A stretch of 64,000 nt of DNA from NCBI GenBank assembly GCA_026119935.1, contig JALRMH010000008.1, positions 806,001-870,000 of the forward strand, written 5' to 3'. Both the position numbers and the translations under genes were made by a program. Source of the DNA: Endothia cerciana. Taxonomy: Eukaryota > Ascomycota > Sordariomycetes > Diaporthales > Cryphonectriaceae. The notes beneath the pieces were generated by a model that was given only the letters and a program-made list of their open reading frames with translations, was not told the origin of the DNA and did not search any database. Positions 1 through 11,369 of this stretch are shown here, one piece after another; position 1 is the first letter of the stretch; every line of letters starts with the position of its first letter.

Positions 1-257
1 CATGCAAGGAGGCGGCCTTCCGGGTGGAGGTCATTCGCTCCGGCCATAGTCACCAAATCCAGGCCCAGACAGGCGTCACGCGTCTTTGTTCAATCGCGGT
101 CGGCAAGCTGACTGTCAAAATGGAGGGGGAGGACCCATTCGTCATCGGACCGCATGGGATGTTCCGGATCAGACCACGCTCGGCATGTCTCGTCGAGTCC
201 GAGGTCTACGACGACGTGGTCCTGCATATCACGTCCATCAAATCCGATGAAGACTGA
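1..257 (+). CDS. Cupin-like protein, C-terminal end (5' truncated by window edge)
   Basis: An open frame enters from the window edge in phase with codon TGC at position 3 and ends at TGA 255-257. The visible 84 residues alternate hydrophobic and polar positions as a beta-barrel does. They include the stretch TRLCSIAVGKLTVKM followed by FVIGPHGMFRIRP, which resembles the end of a cupin/RmlC fold: a strand, a tight G-P-H-G turn, then a final pair of strands. The upstream domains are outside the window, so the family cannot be fixed. A CENP-C/Mif2-type C-terminal cupin was considered, but the match from memory is weak. That it is coding is fairly clear; its function is unknown. Confidence 0.5.
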   Translation, partial: CKEAAFRVEVIRSGHSHQIQAQTGVTRLCSIAVGKLTVKMEGEDPFVIGPHGMFRIRPRSACLVESEVYDDVVLHITSIKSDED

Positions 258-3153
258 GCCTATGGCATGTCATAGCCGGCATATTGTCCTAGCTGATGTG
301 CTCATACCTGTTCTCGTCACTCAAAGCTGTCTGGGCCGGCGGGCGCGATCTTGCGTAATGATCTTTTAAGGGTCGGCTCTGCACGCCATACACAAGACCG
401 GAGCAGAGATACTGTCCGTTTCGGGCTTTCCAATGTGGCAGTGCAGAGGACGAGCAAATCTGGTAGTAGTGGAACCCAGCTGATCACGGCACCCTTGGTC
501 GACGCTCGAAGGCTGAGCTCGTCGAAATCTGGACACCATCAGCAACCCGCACTCAGCCAAGACCCACGACCCGCAAGGCCGTGGGCGTCCATCGCCATCG
601 CAAATGACGGTTCGAATGTCAGATTTTTCGCAGGGACTGTTCCACCGGGGTCGAGCCCCATCTCCAGGTTGTGCCTTTCTATCAGACAAACACCGCTTCA
701 TGTCTCAGTCACTTTCACACCGAACTCATGGATCTTGACTCGCCAAGCCGTCTATAAAAGAGCTGACGATCCCTCCTCCTTGGTCTCTATGCGATCGCGG
801 TTTTCTATAGAGCTGCTCGACATTCAAGCCGTCTCTGAAGGCATTGGCAAGGGAGCTCGGCAAAGGTCCTCGGCATGGGCCGTCACAGTGTCATGAAGTT
901 GGCATGCCTGTGACTACTCGGTAGCGAAGAAGTCGAAGGCCATCTGGCCGCCAGAGCGACCACTAAACCAGGGTGAAGCGAGTGCAAAGCGGAAGCCTCT
1001 CACCTTCTATGGAACACCGTTAAGACTCGCTTGCAGGTTGCCAGACTATTACGCGTCTCCTTGTATCTCACCCTTGGGTTCCCCTTTGCGGCTGCCTCTG
1101 TCCGGCCAGAATCCACAGCTACCCCTGTACTGTCGGCAAATCTCCGGCGGCTGCGATGCTATTCTATTCGCTGGGTCTCAGACATACTTGGGATGCTAGG
1201 TACACATCATGTTCTCTACATCTCCTTCGAGTCTGGAGCTTGAGGACAAAGATCAGCGCTCTCAGCTCCGTGCATCCTCGAGCAGGAAATCCTTGAGCGA
1301 CAATGGTCGCGAAGAAAACATTGCAAGTGCTTGTTGGCACTGACGGCCGTCTGAGAGGTTACTGTGACATCCTGGAAAAGGGGCCGCACAATTGAGCGAA
1401 CATTCCGCAGTGATAAGGTTGGATGTGACGTCAAAAGACGACGGCCTTTTTCACGGCGGTTCTCTCACTTCCACCCCGGCAAGTCATGGCCTCCGCAACT
1501 TGATCAGTATTTGGGATCTAGGAAATCTCCATGTTTTGTGTCAAGGCTCAACAACCAAAACCCTACTTGGGGCAACATCTTCCCCAGCTGGTGCCATCAG
1601 CTTGCCTTCTCCCAGAAGACGACGTTACGTGCTCCAACGATGAGGTGAGCATGGGACGTCCGAGCATTGGCATTTCTCATGAGACCATCCACGTGCGGAA
1701 GGTCCCCGGCCAAGCCTTTCGACCTTGCTGGCCTTGCATTTCCGAACGCCTGAGGTCACGCGAAAGCACGAACCATCTCGGTGGTTTTGCGGCTCAAAAT
1801 ATGAGCCCAGGGTCCTTGCAAGATCGATCTTCCCGACTTCAAACGGGCCGTTTGACGGGTTTTGCGGTGGACCCTTGAACACGAAATAAGGTCCGCCCTG
1901 ATGTCATGTAGCGACCTGTTTGGCCGCAGCCGCCTCGGCATTCGTCTTTAGGCCCACACATCAATGCCCTGGCTCCGATTTAAATCATTCGTTGCATATC
2001 GATTGATCTCCCGTCCGGAGTCAGTCCGAGCCCAGGCTGGATCTGACGACGCCTCGCAGCACCACCACGGAGATCACGCCTGTCATTCGTCATCCGTGCC
2101 AACAAACGAACTGCACAGTAGTCATACTGTCCGTAGACTTGAGTCAGTCAAAGCTGTGCACAACTTTGTTCGGTGCCAGGACTCGGGGGTCGCTACAGAG
2201 CACCTCAAGCAAATTGTTCAACTACGTCAAGTCTAAGCACCCTCCTTGGTCGCAACATGAAAATTGTTCGGGGTTCACTATGGTACTCGCGGGAATGTGA
2301 TCTTGGCCCTGAGAGCCTCGATCCGCCGAGGCTGTTCTAAGTAAAGGGCCTGAGCGGATGCCGGCATGTGTACCAAGCTTGGCGGTCCGGTCCTCCCGGT
2401 CAACAAGATATCATAGTGCATCGACCTTGTGTGCCGCCCGTGCAGACTCTTCCACGGCGATCCTGGCTACTTTGCATCCGACCGGGAGCGGCCAGGCACT
2501 CGCGCGGTCGTCTGACGGTTCCGGTTTATTGACGTATCTGAAGATATTTTCTAGGACTCGGTCGTTCTCTCGGCGTGGATGGTCTGCCCTCAACAGGAGA
2601 GATCCAGTACCAGATCCATAAAACTGAGACCCCACTAGGTTCATCGCCGAGGCCGTGGCGATCGTTCCAGGCCGCTGCGCAGAGCTTCTCGCTGTGGCAG
2701 CCCCGGAAAAAAAAAATTTATGGCCTTCAGGAGTTCCCCGGCCTTCCAGGTGGGACCTGCGATACTTTTGTGATGACAATGCAATGATTGTCACCCCACA
2801 CGAAAGTCTGGTCGGTCACGCCCCCCCCCCCCCCCCAAACTTAACTGCCCAGATGGAGTCCCCAGTCTCTCCGGAGGCGGCCATGGAGAAAATACGGAGG
2901 TAGTGGGAGGTCTGGAGTCACCCTGATGCCGTACCCACAAAAGTCACGATAGAAGCTTGGCTGATCAATAAAAGGACGTTGGCTCCTCTGCAGTGACCGC
3001 CCTTGAACTTCTGTCGATCAGGCTTCAACCTCAAATATCAAGAATCCCCTTCCACTTGATCAACATCAACCCTCCTATTTATCCCTCTTAACTCCTAGCG
3101 CTGCCTTGCGACGCGATTGACAATAATTACACGTATATCGCACGGCCAACAAC
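258..3153. other. Long intergenic region with no recognisable gene
   Basis: About 2.9 kb of mixed composition. Open frames on both strands are short and have no recognisable domain. A run of 16 C occurs at 2821-2836. The last few hundred bases serve as promoter and leader of the hexose transporter at 3154, with pyrimidine-rich sequence around 3050-3100. Confidence 0.6.
2821..2836. repeat. Poly(C) tract, 16 nt
   Basis: Uninterrupted run of 16 C in the spacer upstream of the hexose transporter. It is one of nine G/C homopolymers of about 10-16 nt in this window. Confidence 0.95.
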
Positions 3154-4937
3154 ATGTCTACCACAGGGGAGCCGGCCAGTGGCACGTCAACGCCCCCGAA
3201 TGGCCACAACGAGAAGACGGGTGTCGCCGGTGGCGAGAATGACGGCTTTGGCCCCGTCAAGATATTCAACTTCCGGATCATAATCATGGGCCTGCTTGTC
3301 TCGCTCGGCGGTTTCATCTTCGGATGGGAAGGCGGAGCTATCTCCGGTTACACTCAGATGAACAACTTCAAGAACCGCTTCGGCGATGTGGATGATGACG
3401 GCAGCCTGAAACTCGGCAACGTGCGGCAGGGTCTGATGGTCGGTATGCTCTGCGTCGGCTGCCTGGTCGGCGCCCTCGCCTCCGCCCCCATCGCCGATAG
3501 GTTCGGCCGGAAATACTCTATCACTTTCTGGAACATCGTCTACATTGTCGGCAACATTGTGTGCATCACCACTCAGTACGAATGGTACCAGGTCGTCATC
3601 GGCCGTCTCATCGACGGATTTGGCATCGGTGCCCTTTCCGTCCTGACGCCCATGTACCAGTCTGAGACTGCTCCTCGCCAGGTCCGCGGTGCCCTCGTCT
3701 CAGCATACCAGCTGTTCATCACGCTCGGGATCTTCGTCGCTTACTGCGTGAACTACGGAACGGAGGCCATCCAGTCTCCCTCTGCGTGGCGCATCACCAT
3801 GGGCGTCGGCTTCATCGCCCCCACCATCATGGCCATCGGCATGCTCGTCATGCGCGAGTCTCCCCGTTGGGAGTTCCGCCGCGGTGGAGAGGCCGAGGCC
3901 CTGAAGACCCTAGCCCTTGTGTCCAGGGTCTCCGAGAACCACCCCGAGGTCCAGCGTGCCCTCCATGACATCCGTGAGAGCCTGGAGGCCGAGCAGGCCG
4001 GTGGCCAGCAGAAGTGGTACGAGGTTTTCACCGCTCCCGCTATGATGCGCCGTGTCCTCATCGGCATGTCCCTGCAGGCCCTGCAGCAGCTCACCGGTGC
4101 CAACTTCTTCTTCTACTACGGCACTGAGATTTTCGATGCCGTTGGTATCTCCAACTCCTTCGTTACCTCCATGATCCTCGGTGCCGTCAACGTCTTCTCC
4201 ACCTTTGGTGGTCTGTACGTTGGTCAGAAGTGCGGCCGTCGTATTTCCATGATGATTGGTGGCTTCTGGATGTTCGCGTGGCTTATTATCTTCGCCTCCC
4301 TGGGCTCGTTTGCCCTGTATCCCGATGGCAACGCTGGCGACGCCAACGCCCGCACCAGCCCCGGCGTTGGTTCCGCCATGATCGCTTCCGCTTGTCTGTT
4401 CATTGTCGGTTTCGCCGTTACTGTAAGTCACTTACCCCATCCATGCCTGCCTGCCTTCCTCCCCGGCAGCCTTCCCATCACCCCCAGGCCCACTTACTGA
4501 CCCGCAAAACACAGTGGGGTCCTCTTGTCTGGGCCATCGTCGGCGAGATGTTCCCATCCCGCTACCGTGCCGTGGCCATGGGTCTCTGCACCGCCGCCAA
4601 CTGGCTGTGGAACTTCCTCATCTCGTTCTTCACGCCCTGGATCACGGGCGCCATCGGCTACCGCTACGGTTACGTTTTCGCCGGATGCTGCTTCCTGGGT
4701 GTCCTGATCACCTTCTTCTTCGTCAACGAGTCCCAGCAGCGGTCCCTCGAGGAGGTCGACTCCATGTACATCCTCGGCGTGGTCCCGTGGAAGAGCAAGA
4801 GCTGGAAGCCCCTCGACGAACCCGTCAACTCGGACAACCTCCACCTCGCACCCGGCGGCAGGACCTTTGTGAAGCCTGAGGTTCCGGGCGCGGGACATGT
4901 CGACAACTCCTCCGGCCCCGTGGAGTCTTCTGTATAG
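3154..4937 (+). CDS. MFS hexose transporter (fungal sugar porter family)
   Basis: Predicted plasma-membrane sugar importer of the major facilitator superfamily (Sugar_tr). Exon 1 is 3154-4422; a phase-0 intron of 92 nt (GTAAGT...ACAG) is 4423-4514; exon 2 is 4515-4937. The product is 563 aa, normal for a 12-helix fungal hexose carrier. Motifs visible in order: GFIFGWEGGAISGY in TM1, DRFGRKYS between TM2 and TM3, RLIDGFGIGALSVLTPMY, RESPRW at the end of the first half, QQLTGANFFFYYG in TM7, and VWAIVGEMFPSRYRA with the following NWLWNF in TM10-11. These match yeast Hxt-type and filamentous-fungal glucose transporters. The N-terminus is hydrophilic (about 45 residues) and the C-terminal tail is short, so a glucose sensor with a long tail is unlikely. 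Glucose is inferred as the substrate from the family; related hexoses are possible. Confidence 0.93.
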
Positions 4938-6439
4938 AGGCAGGCACCGGATGTCATGTCTGAATGGTAATAAGGAAGGTGGACGTGAGGAGGTTGACAT
5001 GATTATAACAAGTGGATCCCTGGGACCACGCTGTGGAGGAGCTTCACCATCACGACTTGCTCCTGTCACTCGCGGGAAACAGACCAGAAAGATCACACCA
5101 CGAGCACATAGAGGAAAACGGAAAGGACGAGGTCCTGTTCTGGCTGTGTATATATATAGTTGGGTAATGGTCGGTGTACCACCACACTGCCTTCTGGGCG
5201 TTGCATATCAGATACCCCTCATGAATGATATCTGACATTTTTCTGTCACTGATAAGGAAAAGATTTCTCGCTGTTTCTTGCTGCTGGCCCCCTTGCTAGT
5301 CAAACACTCTTTCTCTTTTTTTTTTTTTTTTTTTTTTGTGGGTGGAATCCTTCTCCAAGCTGGTTGGTGATGGGGACCCTCCCGCGCGCACACAATCGCT
5401 TCCTTCACAAGCAGTCAATCACACACGTGTAAGAAACCTACCCGCACGGGGCGCGTGAGGGACCCTCTCCCGTGGCCCTGGGAACGTGCAGGAATGAACG
5501 AGTGAATGCATACAGAAGAAGAGGGCGGGCAGCCACAAGGTACGAGGAGAGCGCCCGGGTGGCGAATCCCCGTCGGGCAGCTTCCGAAGGGTCGTCCCGT
5601 TTCGAAACGCACTGAACCCTGGAAATCTTGGGCATGGGACGCCTTGGTGGTGTCGTCGTCGGGTTTAGCCCGAAAGCGCGGCGGCCGGGCAAGCTCGCGC
5701 TGAAAGAAAAGAAGTTTGGGTGCCGGGGACCGAGCTCAGTCCTACCTTACGGGTACGGCCTGACAGCCCAGCCTTTTCTTTTCTCCTCCTTTTTTTTCTT
5801 CTTACCTCTCTATCTCTCTCTTCTTTTCTCTCTGCCCCTTGGGAGGGGGAGGGTTTCTTATCTTTCCCGTGCATGGTTCAGCACTGTGTGGGTCCCTTGT
5901 CGAAAGGAGGTTGGTGGCGTGACCTTTGCTGGGACCCCATGCTGTCTTGTCCTCTTGGGGAGCAGCATGATGGCTGTTCGGAACTGTCGAATGGATGTGT
6001 GCTTGGTATATACTACTACTATGGCATGAACAGCGTGATTCTGGAGGTACTATGCAGTTGATGAAAATGATCGGAATTCAGAGAGTCAAGTAGTTGCCCT
6101 GCCCCCCTTGCCCCAGTAGATAGATCAATGCCATGCCTGAAGGATCTTGGAGAGGCACTGCTGTGGGCATGGACGGTCGGCCAAGCAACAGGCGATATAT
6201 TGATTGTACTGGTTAACATATACGTAATCTCCACGTCTGTACTTCATACATTGGAAACTTAGCAATCTATCTCCGCCGCTTCGCCCAGCGTAGGCCTCGC
6301 AGGCCCGGCCTGACCTATGCGTATAACAAAGTACTTAGAGGTGCGTTCCAGGGTTCCTCAGACCGCCCTGGCCCTGATCGGTGGTTTTCCTTGGCTGCGG
6401 ACGGAGGGAGAAAGAGATGTGGGGGCCGGCTTGGGGCTA
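4938..6439. other. Intergenic region with homopolymer tract
   Basis: No gene recognised. Contains a 22-nt poly(T) run at 5316-5337 and pyrimidine-rich sequence around 5775-5840. The proximal part is the 3' flank of the hexose transporter. Confidence 0.6.
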
Positions 6440-7062
6440 CTACTCGAGCAGTACTATAGTACTATGTACTTCGTCTCCCAGTGCCTTGCTCCCGGCTGGC
6501 TCCCGCTCTTCTCGCTCTCGTTTTATCGTGCGAGCCAGCAGCAATTCAACAATCTCCGGAGACTCCCTCTCTCCTGCAAAGTCCAAAGCCGTCATGCTGT
6601 ACTCGCCCGGCTCGTCCGGATCAGCACCATGCTCCAATAGCAGCTGTACACACTCGGTGTTGTTGTAGAGGACGGCCACGACGAGCGGCGTGTCGTTGTA
6701 GTAGTTTTTGGTGTTCATATATTCTAGGCAGGGTTCCTGAACTTCGGGGCAGCCCTCTAGGAGTGGCTTAAGAAGCCTGTAGCCCTTTGTCGACAATTCA
6801 GCTAGCCTGGTATCCCCTGCTAGGAGGTGGAGTGCTGCGTCCCCCAGCTGGTCATGCTGGAGCGGGTTGGTGCTGGTGCGCAGTAAGAGCTTTACAACAT
6901 CCTCCGTGTTGTGCTAGGACCGCTCCCTAGGGGTACAAAGGACAAAATGCAGGATTACATCGCCCCTGTCCTGGGAGATAGAGATATTAAAGTCCATATC
7001 ACTACCAAATAGCAATAACTATAGCATTTCCAGGCTATATAAACATGCATCGTATAGAGCTC
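6440..7062 (-). pseudogene. Ankyrin-repeat protein pseudogene
   Basis: On the minus strand a single frame reads as successive ankyrin repeats but is interrupted by two amber codons, at 7019-7021 and 6914-6916. The readable part downstream of the second stop has typical repeat signatures: TPLVVAVLYNNTECVQLLLE, then HGADPDE, then MTALDFAGE and EIVELLL. Upstream of the stops the frame still reads like repeat helices, for example ILHFVLCTPRE and DVVKLLLRTSTNP. Both stops are compatible with CAG to TAG changes at glutamine positions of the repeat. The gene is therefore a remnant of an ankyrin protein. No start codon can be assigned, because the frame ends in non-coding sequence near 7062. Confidence 0.75.
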
Positions 7063-7927
7063 AGGTTGGACACACTGGGAATTGAACCCAGGACCACTTC
7101 CAAAGCCTTTGGCCGAAATCCCTTGTGCCTCTTATTGTCATGATATTGGGAGGCAAGTTCTCGAAGACAGAACCGAGGAGGCAGGATTTGGAAAACGGAC
7201 CACCGTACCAGCACGAAAAACGGAAAACCAGAAATCCGTCTGAAGGTCTATCTCTGTGTACTAGGCTAGCACGGATCTTACTAGCACATGGTGCCAACCT
7301 TGATTCGCCGCGATCGAGCAGCCAATGAAACTAAGGTTCGAGTAAGGGGTGAATAAATAGTGCGTGCCCGGTGTTGATCTTCGCTGCGACACTCTGGAAT
7401 GGCCGCGTCTCGTCTCCGGCGAACTAAATGGCGCCGATGCCTTTGCGAATGTGGACAGATCACGCTGTAGGATCTGGAGCGAGTGGGACAAAGGCGTTAC
7501 TGTCGCCTCGATTGTGCTTGGGAATCTTTGAAAGGGCGGCCGAACCATCTACTGCTCAACTTATTCACCCGTATACCAATGCCAGAACCCTCGTTCGGAA
7601 TGTTACCCAGGGCGCGGGAGAAAAGAGAGCGTGCGAGAGCTCAAGCGGTGGATGCGAGTCACGGTCATGGGAAGTTGTGATTTCTGGTAGGCTCTGTGGA
7701 CTACTTTGCTCCATCCCCCTCCGGTCACCCAGGACAAGGTTGCTGGAGCAGCAAGCGGCCACTCTTGCGGGCCGCCTTCACGTCCAGTCTTTAGAAAAGC
7801 GGACGCTATCCTCAACCCAGCTTCATACTATTCCCATTGTCATCTTCTTATCATATTCTTGCAACCTCGCGACACCATGCCTGATCCAGATCACTCTCAA
7901 GCCATCTGAGACCACGCCCAATATCAG
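7063..7927. other. Spacer between the two ankyrin pseudogenes
   Basis: No intact gene. The proximal end (7065-7100, minus strand) carries a tRNA-like T-arm, listed separately. The rest shows only short frames; a long plus-strand frame running into the next gene is antisense to it. Confidence 0.5.
7065..7100 (-). other. tRNA-like 3' half (T-arm and acceptor-like end)
   Basis: Read on the minus strand, this has a perfect 5-bp T-arm stem (CTGGG/CCCAG) enclosing the loop TTCAATT, then TGTGTCC, which looks like a 3' acceptor strand. No matching 5' acceptor (GGACACA), D-arm or anticodon arm is visible upstream. It is a tRNA fragment or a pol III B-box from a tRNA-derived element, not an intact tRNA gene. 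Confidence 0.4.
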
Positions 7928-8732
7928 TTATTCGGATTCTTTGAGAGCATCTACACATTCCAAGTGCCCAAAATGCTCCGCTGTTTGCTCTGGAGTCCGC
8001 CCAGCGCCATTCCGGATATCTGTTCTCGCGCCTCTGCTCAAGAGGAACGTGATACACCGCATCTCGCCTCTTGCAGCGGCGGCGTGCAGCGCTGTCCCCC
8101 AACTCCCTTCCCGTCCCCAATCTCGGTTCTCCGCTTCAGGTATCGCATCAATCTCGAACTTTCCGCCCTCATCTAGGAGCATCCGCAGCGCCTCAACGTT
8201 GCCGTTCCACGCGGCCACAAGCATTGCAAGGCTGCCCGTGGCGCCTCGCTGCAGAAGAAGACTGACGATCTCAGGCGGCATACTTTGCCTTGAACAGGCG
8301 GCCTCGAGGGCAGTCGAGCATAGAGGATCACTCCGACAGTTGCAGTTCGTGTCAGCCCCATTCTCAAGAAGCCAACGCGCCAGGTCCGACGTGGCGGTGA
8401 AAAGCAGCGCACAGATCAACGCATCGCCTCGGTGGTCGAGGCTGTAGTTCACGTCCCAGCCATGCTGGACCATACATTCGAATATGGGGATGTGGCCCCC
8501 CAGCCAGGGCGGCCTGTGTAGCTGCGAAGTCGCAGTTGCATCCGCGGTTTAGGAGCAGGTTTGCTGGGCTAACGTGTCCTTGTCGAAAGGCTGCAAGAAG
8601 TGCCGGCTGCAGCAATTTTAGGTCCGGAGATTCCCACTGCTCGAGAAGCTGTTGCAGCTCCTCGCATTTGTTATTGTAAGCTGCGGATTCAATTGAATCC
8701 GCAAGCGACTTGGGAGGTGTGGTGGAAGACAT
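7928..8732 (-). pseudogene. Ankyrin-repeat protein, frameshifted
   Basis: Starts at ATG 8732-8730 (MSSTTPPKSLADSIESAAYN) and ends at TAA 7930-7928. Two overlapping frames together give one continuous protein of about 267 residues made of ankyrin repeats: LLQPALLAAFRQGH, LARWLLENGADTN, PEIVSLLLQRGA, MLVAAWNGNVEALRMLLDEG, GTALHAAAARGEMRCITFLL. The frame switches at a homopolymer of six C on the plus strand (8496-8501, G6 in the coding strand). Five would restore the repeat register, so one base looks inserted. No plausible intron explains the shift. The reading is either a true frameshift mutation or a homopolymer sequencing error. Ankyrin proteins mediate protein binding; the partner is unknown. 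Confidence 0.75.
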
Positions 8733-8946
8733 GTTGTGCTACAGCTTGTAGCGAGCGATTGTTGAGAGGAGTGGAAAAGTATTAAATTGAAACGTATAGA
8801 AGAATCGGGTGGTCTGATTCTTAGCAATGAAGGAAAAGCTTCAGAGCCTGGCCCATCTATGTAGATGACGGACGCGGCACAGTTTGGAACCAGACAATGG
8901 TACTCGATGGAGGAGGTCTCCATGCTCACTTAAAAACGGGCATATA

Positions 8947-8972
8947 GCTCGTGGTTGGTACAAAAAGTTCAT
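8947..8972 (+). repeat. Left inverted repeat of the candidate MITE
   Basis: 26 nt, perfectly inverted with respect to 9334-9359. It is followed by two imperfect direct copies of its ACAAAAAGTTCAT part. Confidence 0.85.
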
Positions 8973-9333
8973 GGGGGGCACAAAAGTTCATAGGGAGTAC
9001 AGAAGGTTCATACCTAGTTCAGAGTCAAATATAGAAATGATCTATGTTATTTATTTACTTTGAAATGAAAGGAGATATACTTGGATGTGAAGTCGGCCGA
9101 AGTATATATTCGAAATTGTAACTTACACTCAGTATATACTAAGCATATGCCGAGCATATGTTTAGCATATATTAAAATTCCCAATAATCCTCTATATATT
9201 TTATATTATTCTACAACACATTACAAATGCAAATAACGCGAAGTAGCGTTGTATATATCCGGCACACACTCAGTTAGTCACCCTACACTTTGCCCAGCCA
9301 ACCTGCAGCAACACCTACTTTACTGTACCAACT

Positions 9334-9359
9334 ATGAACTTTTTGTACCAACCACGAGC
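9334..9359 (-). repeat. Right inverted repeat of the candidate MITE
   Basis: Exact reverse complement of 8947-8972. Flanked on both sides by further TACCAAC motifs. Confidence 0.85.
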
Positions 9360-9389
9360 GTTATCGTACCAACCATGCTCCAAAACCCC

Positions 9390-11369
9390 CTTAAAAACTC
9401 GCTGCTGTCAGGTCCGAGCGTAAGCGCCTCCCAGCCCCCACGGGCGCTGTAGGTGCGCCCAGGCCGCAGAGGGTAGAGTACAATGGGATTGGCGGCTGTT
9501 CAGTACTGTATAGAAGCATCGTCTGTCAGCATCGACCGTATTGATGTGGGCAATTACGCCCCACGTCCCTCTGCCCGCTTGACCCACTGATATCCTGTAT
9601 AGAAAATATATACTTCGAGCTTCTCAGACAGCCTTCGGCTTGACCTCCCTCACCTGGATGACGTGATAGCAACACTGCCATTCATATCAGAGCAAGGCAA
9701 GGGTTGATTATTAACTATCTGAGCATCTAGATATTGATCGTTCTTTCTAATCACCTCATACCCAGTTCATGGTGTACCCCAACGACACTGACAATGGGCC
9801 TGTGAATCCAAAGTGCCACGAAATACCCATGTAAGACCTGATGGGGCAAAGGCCAAGAAGGGCACTGACGAGCCATTCTTTTGTATGGATGGGACAGAAG
9901 GCGCGTGGTTCCTATATGGAGGTAAGCTGCACAAAAGAAATTCATCTGTTATAGAGCTATAATATGCTAATTCTATTCCCTCGGCTCCTAGGAGGTGGTG
10001 GCATGTGTGGTAGGCACTTTCTTGCCAATAATGCCATTTTGACAACTCTAGCGTACTTGATAATGCAGTTAGATATCGAGGTCCAGGTGAAATCTCTTAT
10101 TGTGAACCCTTGGAGATAGTTTGGGCGTCAACCAGCCGAAGTATGCCACGCCTTGCAGGATCCGGAGACGGCCATTTGAGAAGGGAGTAAAAGTTGAGGC
10201 AAACCCGGCCACAGTGGCACATCTATATGCACACTCAACTTGAATTGGAAAGGAGGTAGGCGGTGACTTTCTGGTCAGCCCAAAACTTACCTGGGTAGCA
10301 TTTTCATGCTGCGAAGTCTAGACTATTTGCATATAACTATGTCTTCAAAGTGAACCAGAAGTCCGTTGCACGTAATCACTGGAGTCTAGACCAGCCTCGA
10401 TTTGTATTCAAGGTCTCAACCTCCATGTTATAGCACCCACATACCGTTGTGTATATAAACTGCCTCCTCTCCCTTTCCTCCTTGAGAAGTCGATAATTAC
10501 ATATTCTTCCAAATCCATTCTGGTCATCCATATGAGCCTTGATCTTAACAGTACACCAGATGAAATCTTAATATTCGATGTACTAAAGATGAAGTGAGAA
10601 TTATCAGCATGAACCTACTTTCTGGTGCTTTAGTAATGTTGCCTCATCCAATCACTGTGTAGATATCTGTTATATAGCAACTGTTGTGGATATTTGAATA
10701 TATTGGCAAAGATCGAGGGTCAGGAGAATCTTTTGACAATTGAGGATTATAACAATAAGCGCAGTGATTCAAATATCAAATTTGGGTCCAGGAATCAGGT
10801 TTTACTTTCTACATCTGTTTACTTACATACCCCTGGACCTTGTTAATTAACAAGGAAATGCTCATGTAGTATATAATCGATACCAGACAAGCATTAAGCT
10901 TCCTATAAGCTCTGTGTCAGGGCGTGGGTTCACAAGTGAAGTGAGAGGTGTAAGGTGCTTCCGAGAAATGTGTGCACAGCTCGTAAGTTGATTGAAGGAC
11001 TACTGAACCTGCCTCCCCCCTCTCTTCTCTTGCCTCCCAGTCTTCCTTGCTCCATTGATATAGAACTTGCCAGGCGAGGGATCGGCGTGTCCCCCCCCCC
11101 CCCCCTATGCGCAGGCCAGGCGGCCTTGCAGCGTGCCGCACGGCTGCATTGTATCGTCGCTGCTCCCTCGCTTCATGGCCGGCAGACCGCAGTATGAATC
11201 CGGCGCCTGGCACTCTGGGAATCTTCTTTGAACATCCTTTGTTACAAAAGTATCCTGTATTATTAAGGACGCTTGAGCGGGTATCTAACGCTGAAGAGTA
11301 TAGGAATGCGCCATTTACCTATATCTAAGCCATAAGGTCGGCGTCCTTCCGCCCAGAGAACTGAATACG
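9390..11369. other. AT-rich spacer with no recognisable gene
   Basis: About 2 kb, markedly AT-rich compared with the flanking genes. No frame shows a known domain. A run of 15 C is at 11091-11105. The region may hold further decayed sequence too diverged to recognise. Confidence 0.5.

Larger units (their letters stand above)
8938..9389. mobile_element. Candidate MITE with 26-bp inverted repeats
   Basis: A 26-nt sequence at 8947-8972 (beginning GCTCGTGGTTGGTACAAAAA) is repeated exactly in inverted orientation at 9334-9359. Degenerate extra copies of the (GG)TACAAAAAGTTCAT unit lie just inside the left end (around 8977-9013) and of TACCAAC around the right end (9325-9375). The roughly 360 bp between the repeats is AT-rich with no coding frame. 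The 9-mer CTTAAAAAC occurs on both flanks (8929-8937 and 9390-9398) and is a plausible target-site duplication, which sets the proposed limits. Length, inverted termini and lack of coding capacity fit a miniature non-autonomous DNA transposon. A 9-bp duplication would suit a Mutator-like source, but this is inference. Confidence 0.6.

Noticed and set aside
7061..7150. Complete tRNA gene
   Set aside because: Only the T-arm and acceptor-like 3' strand can be formed; no D-arm or anticodon stem fits upstream.
7428..8447. 339-codon plus-strand open frame
   Set aside because: Antisense to the ankyrin gene at 7928-8732, low-complexity composition and no domain.
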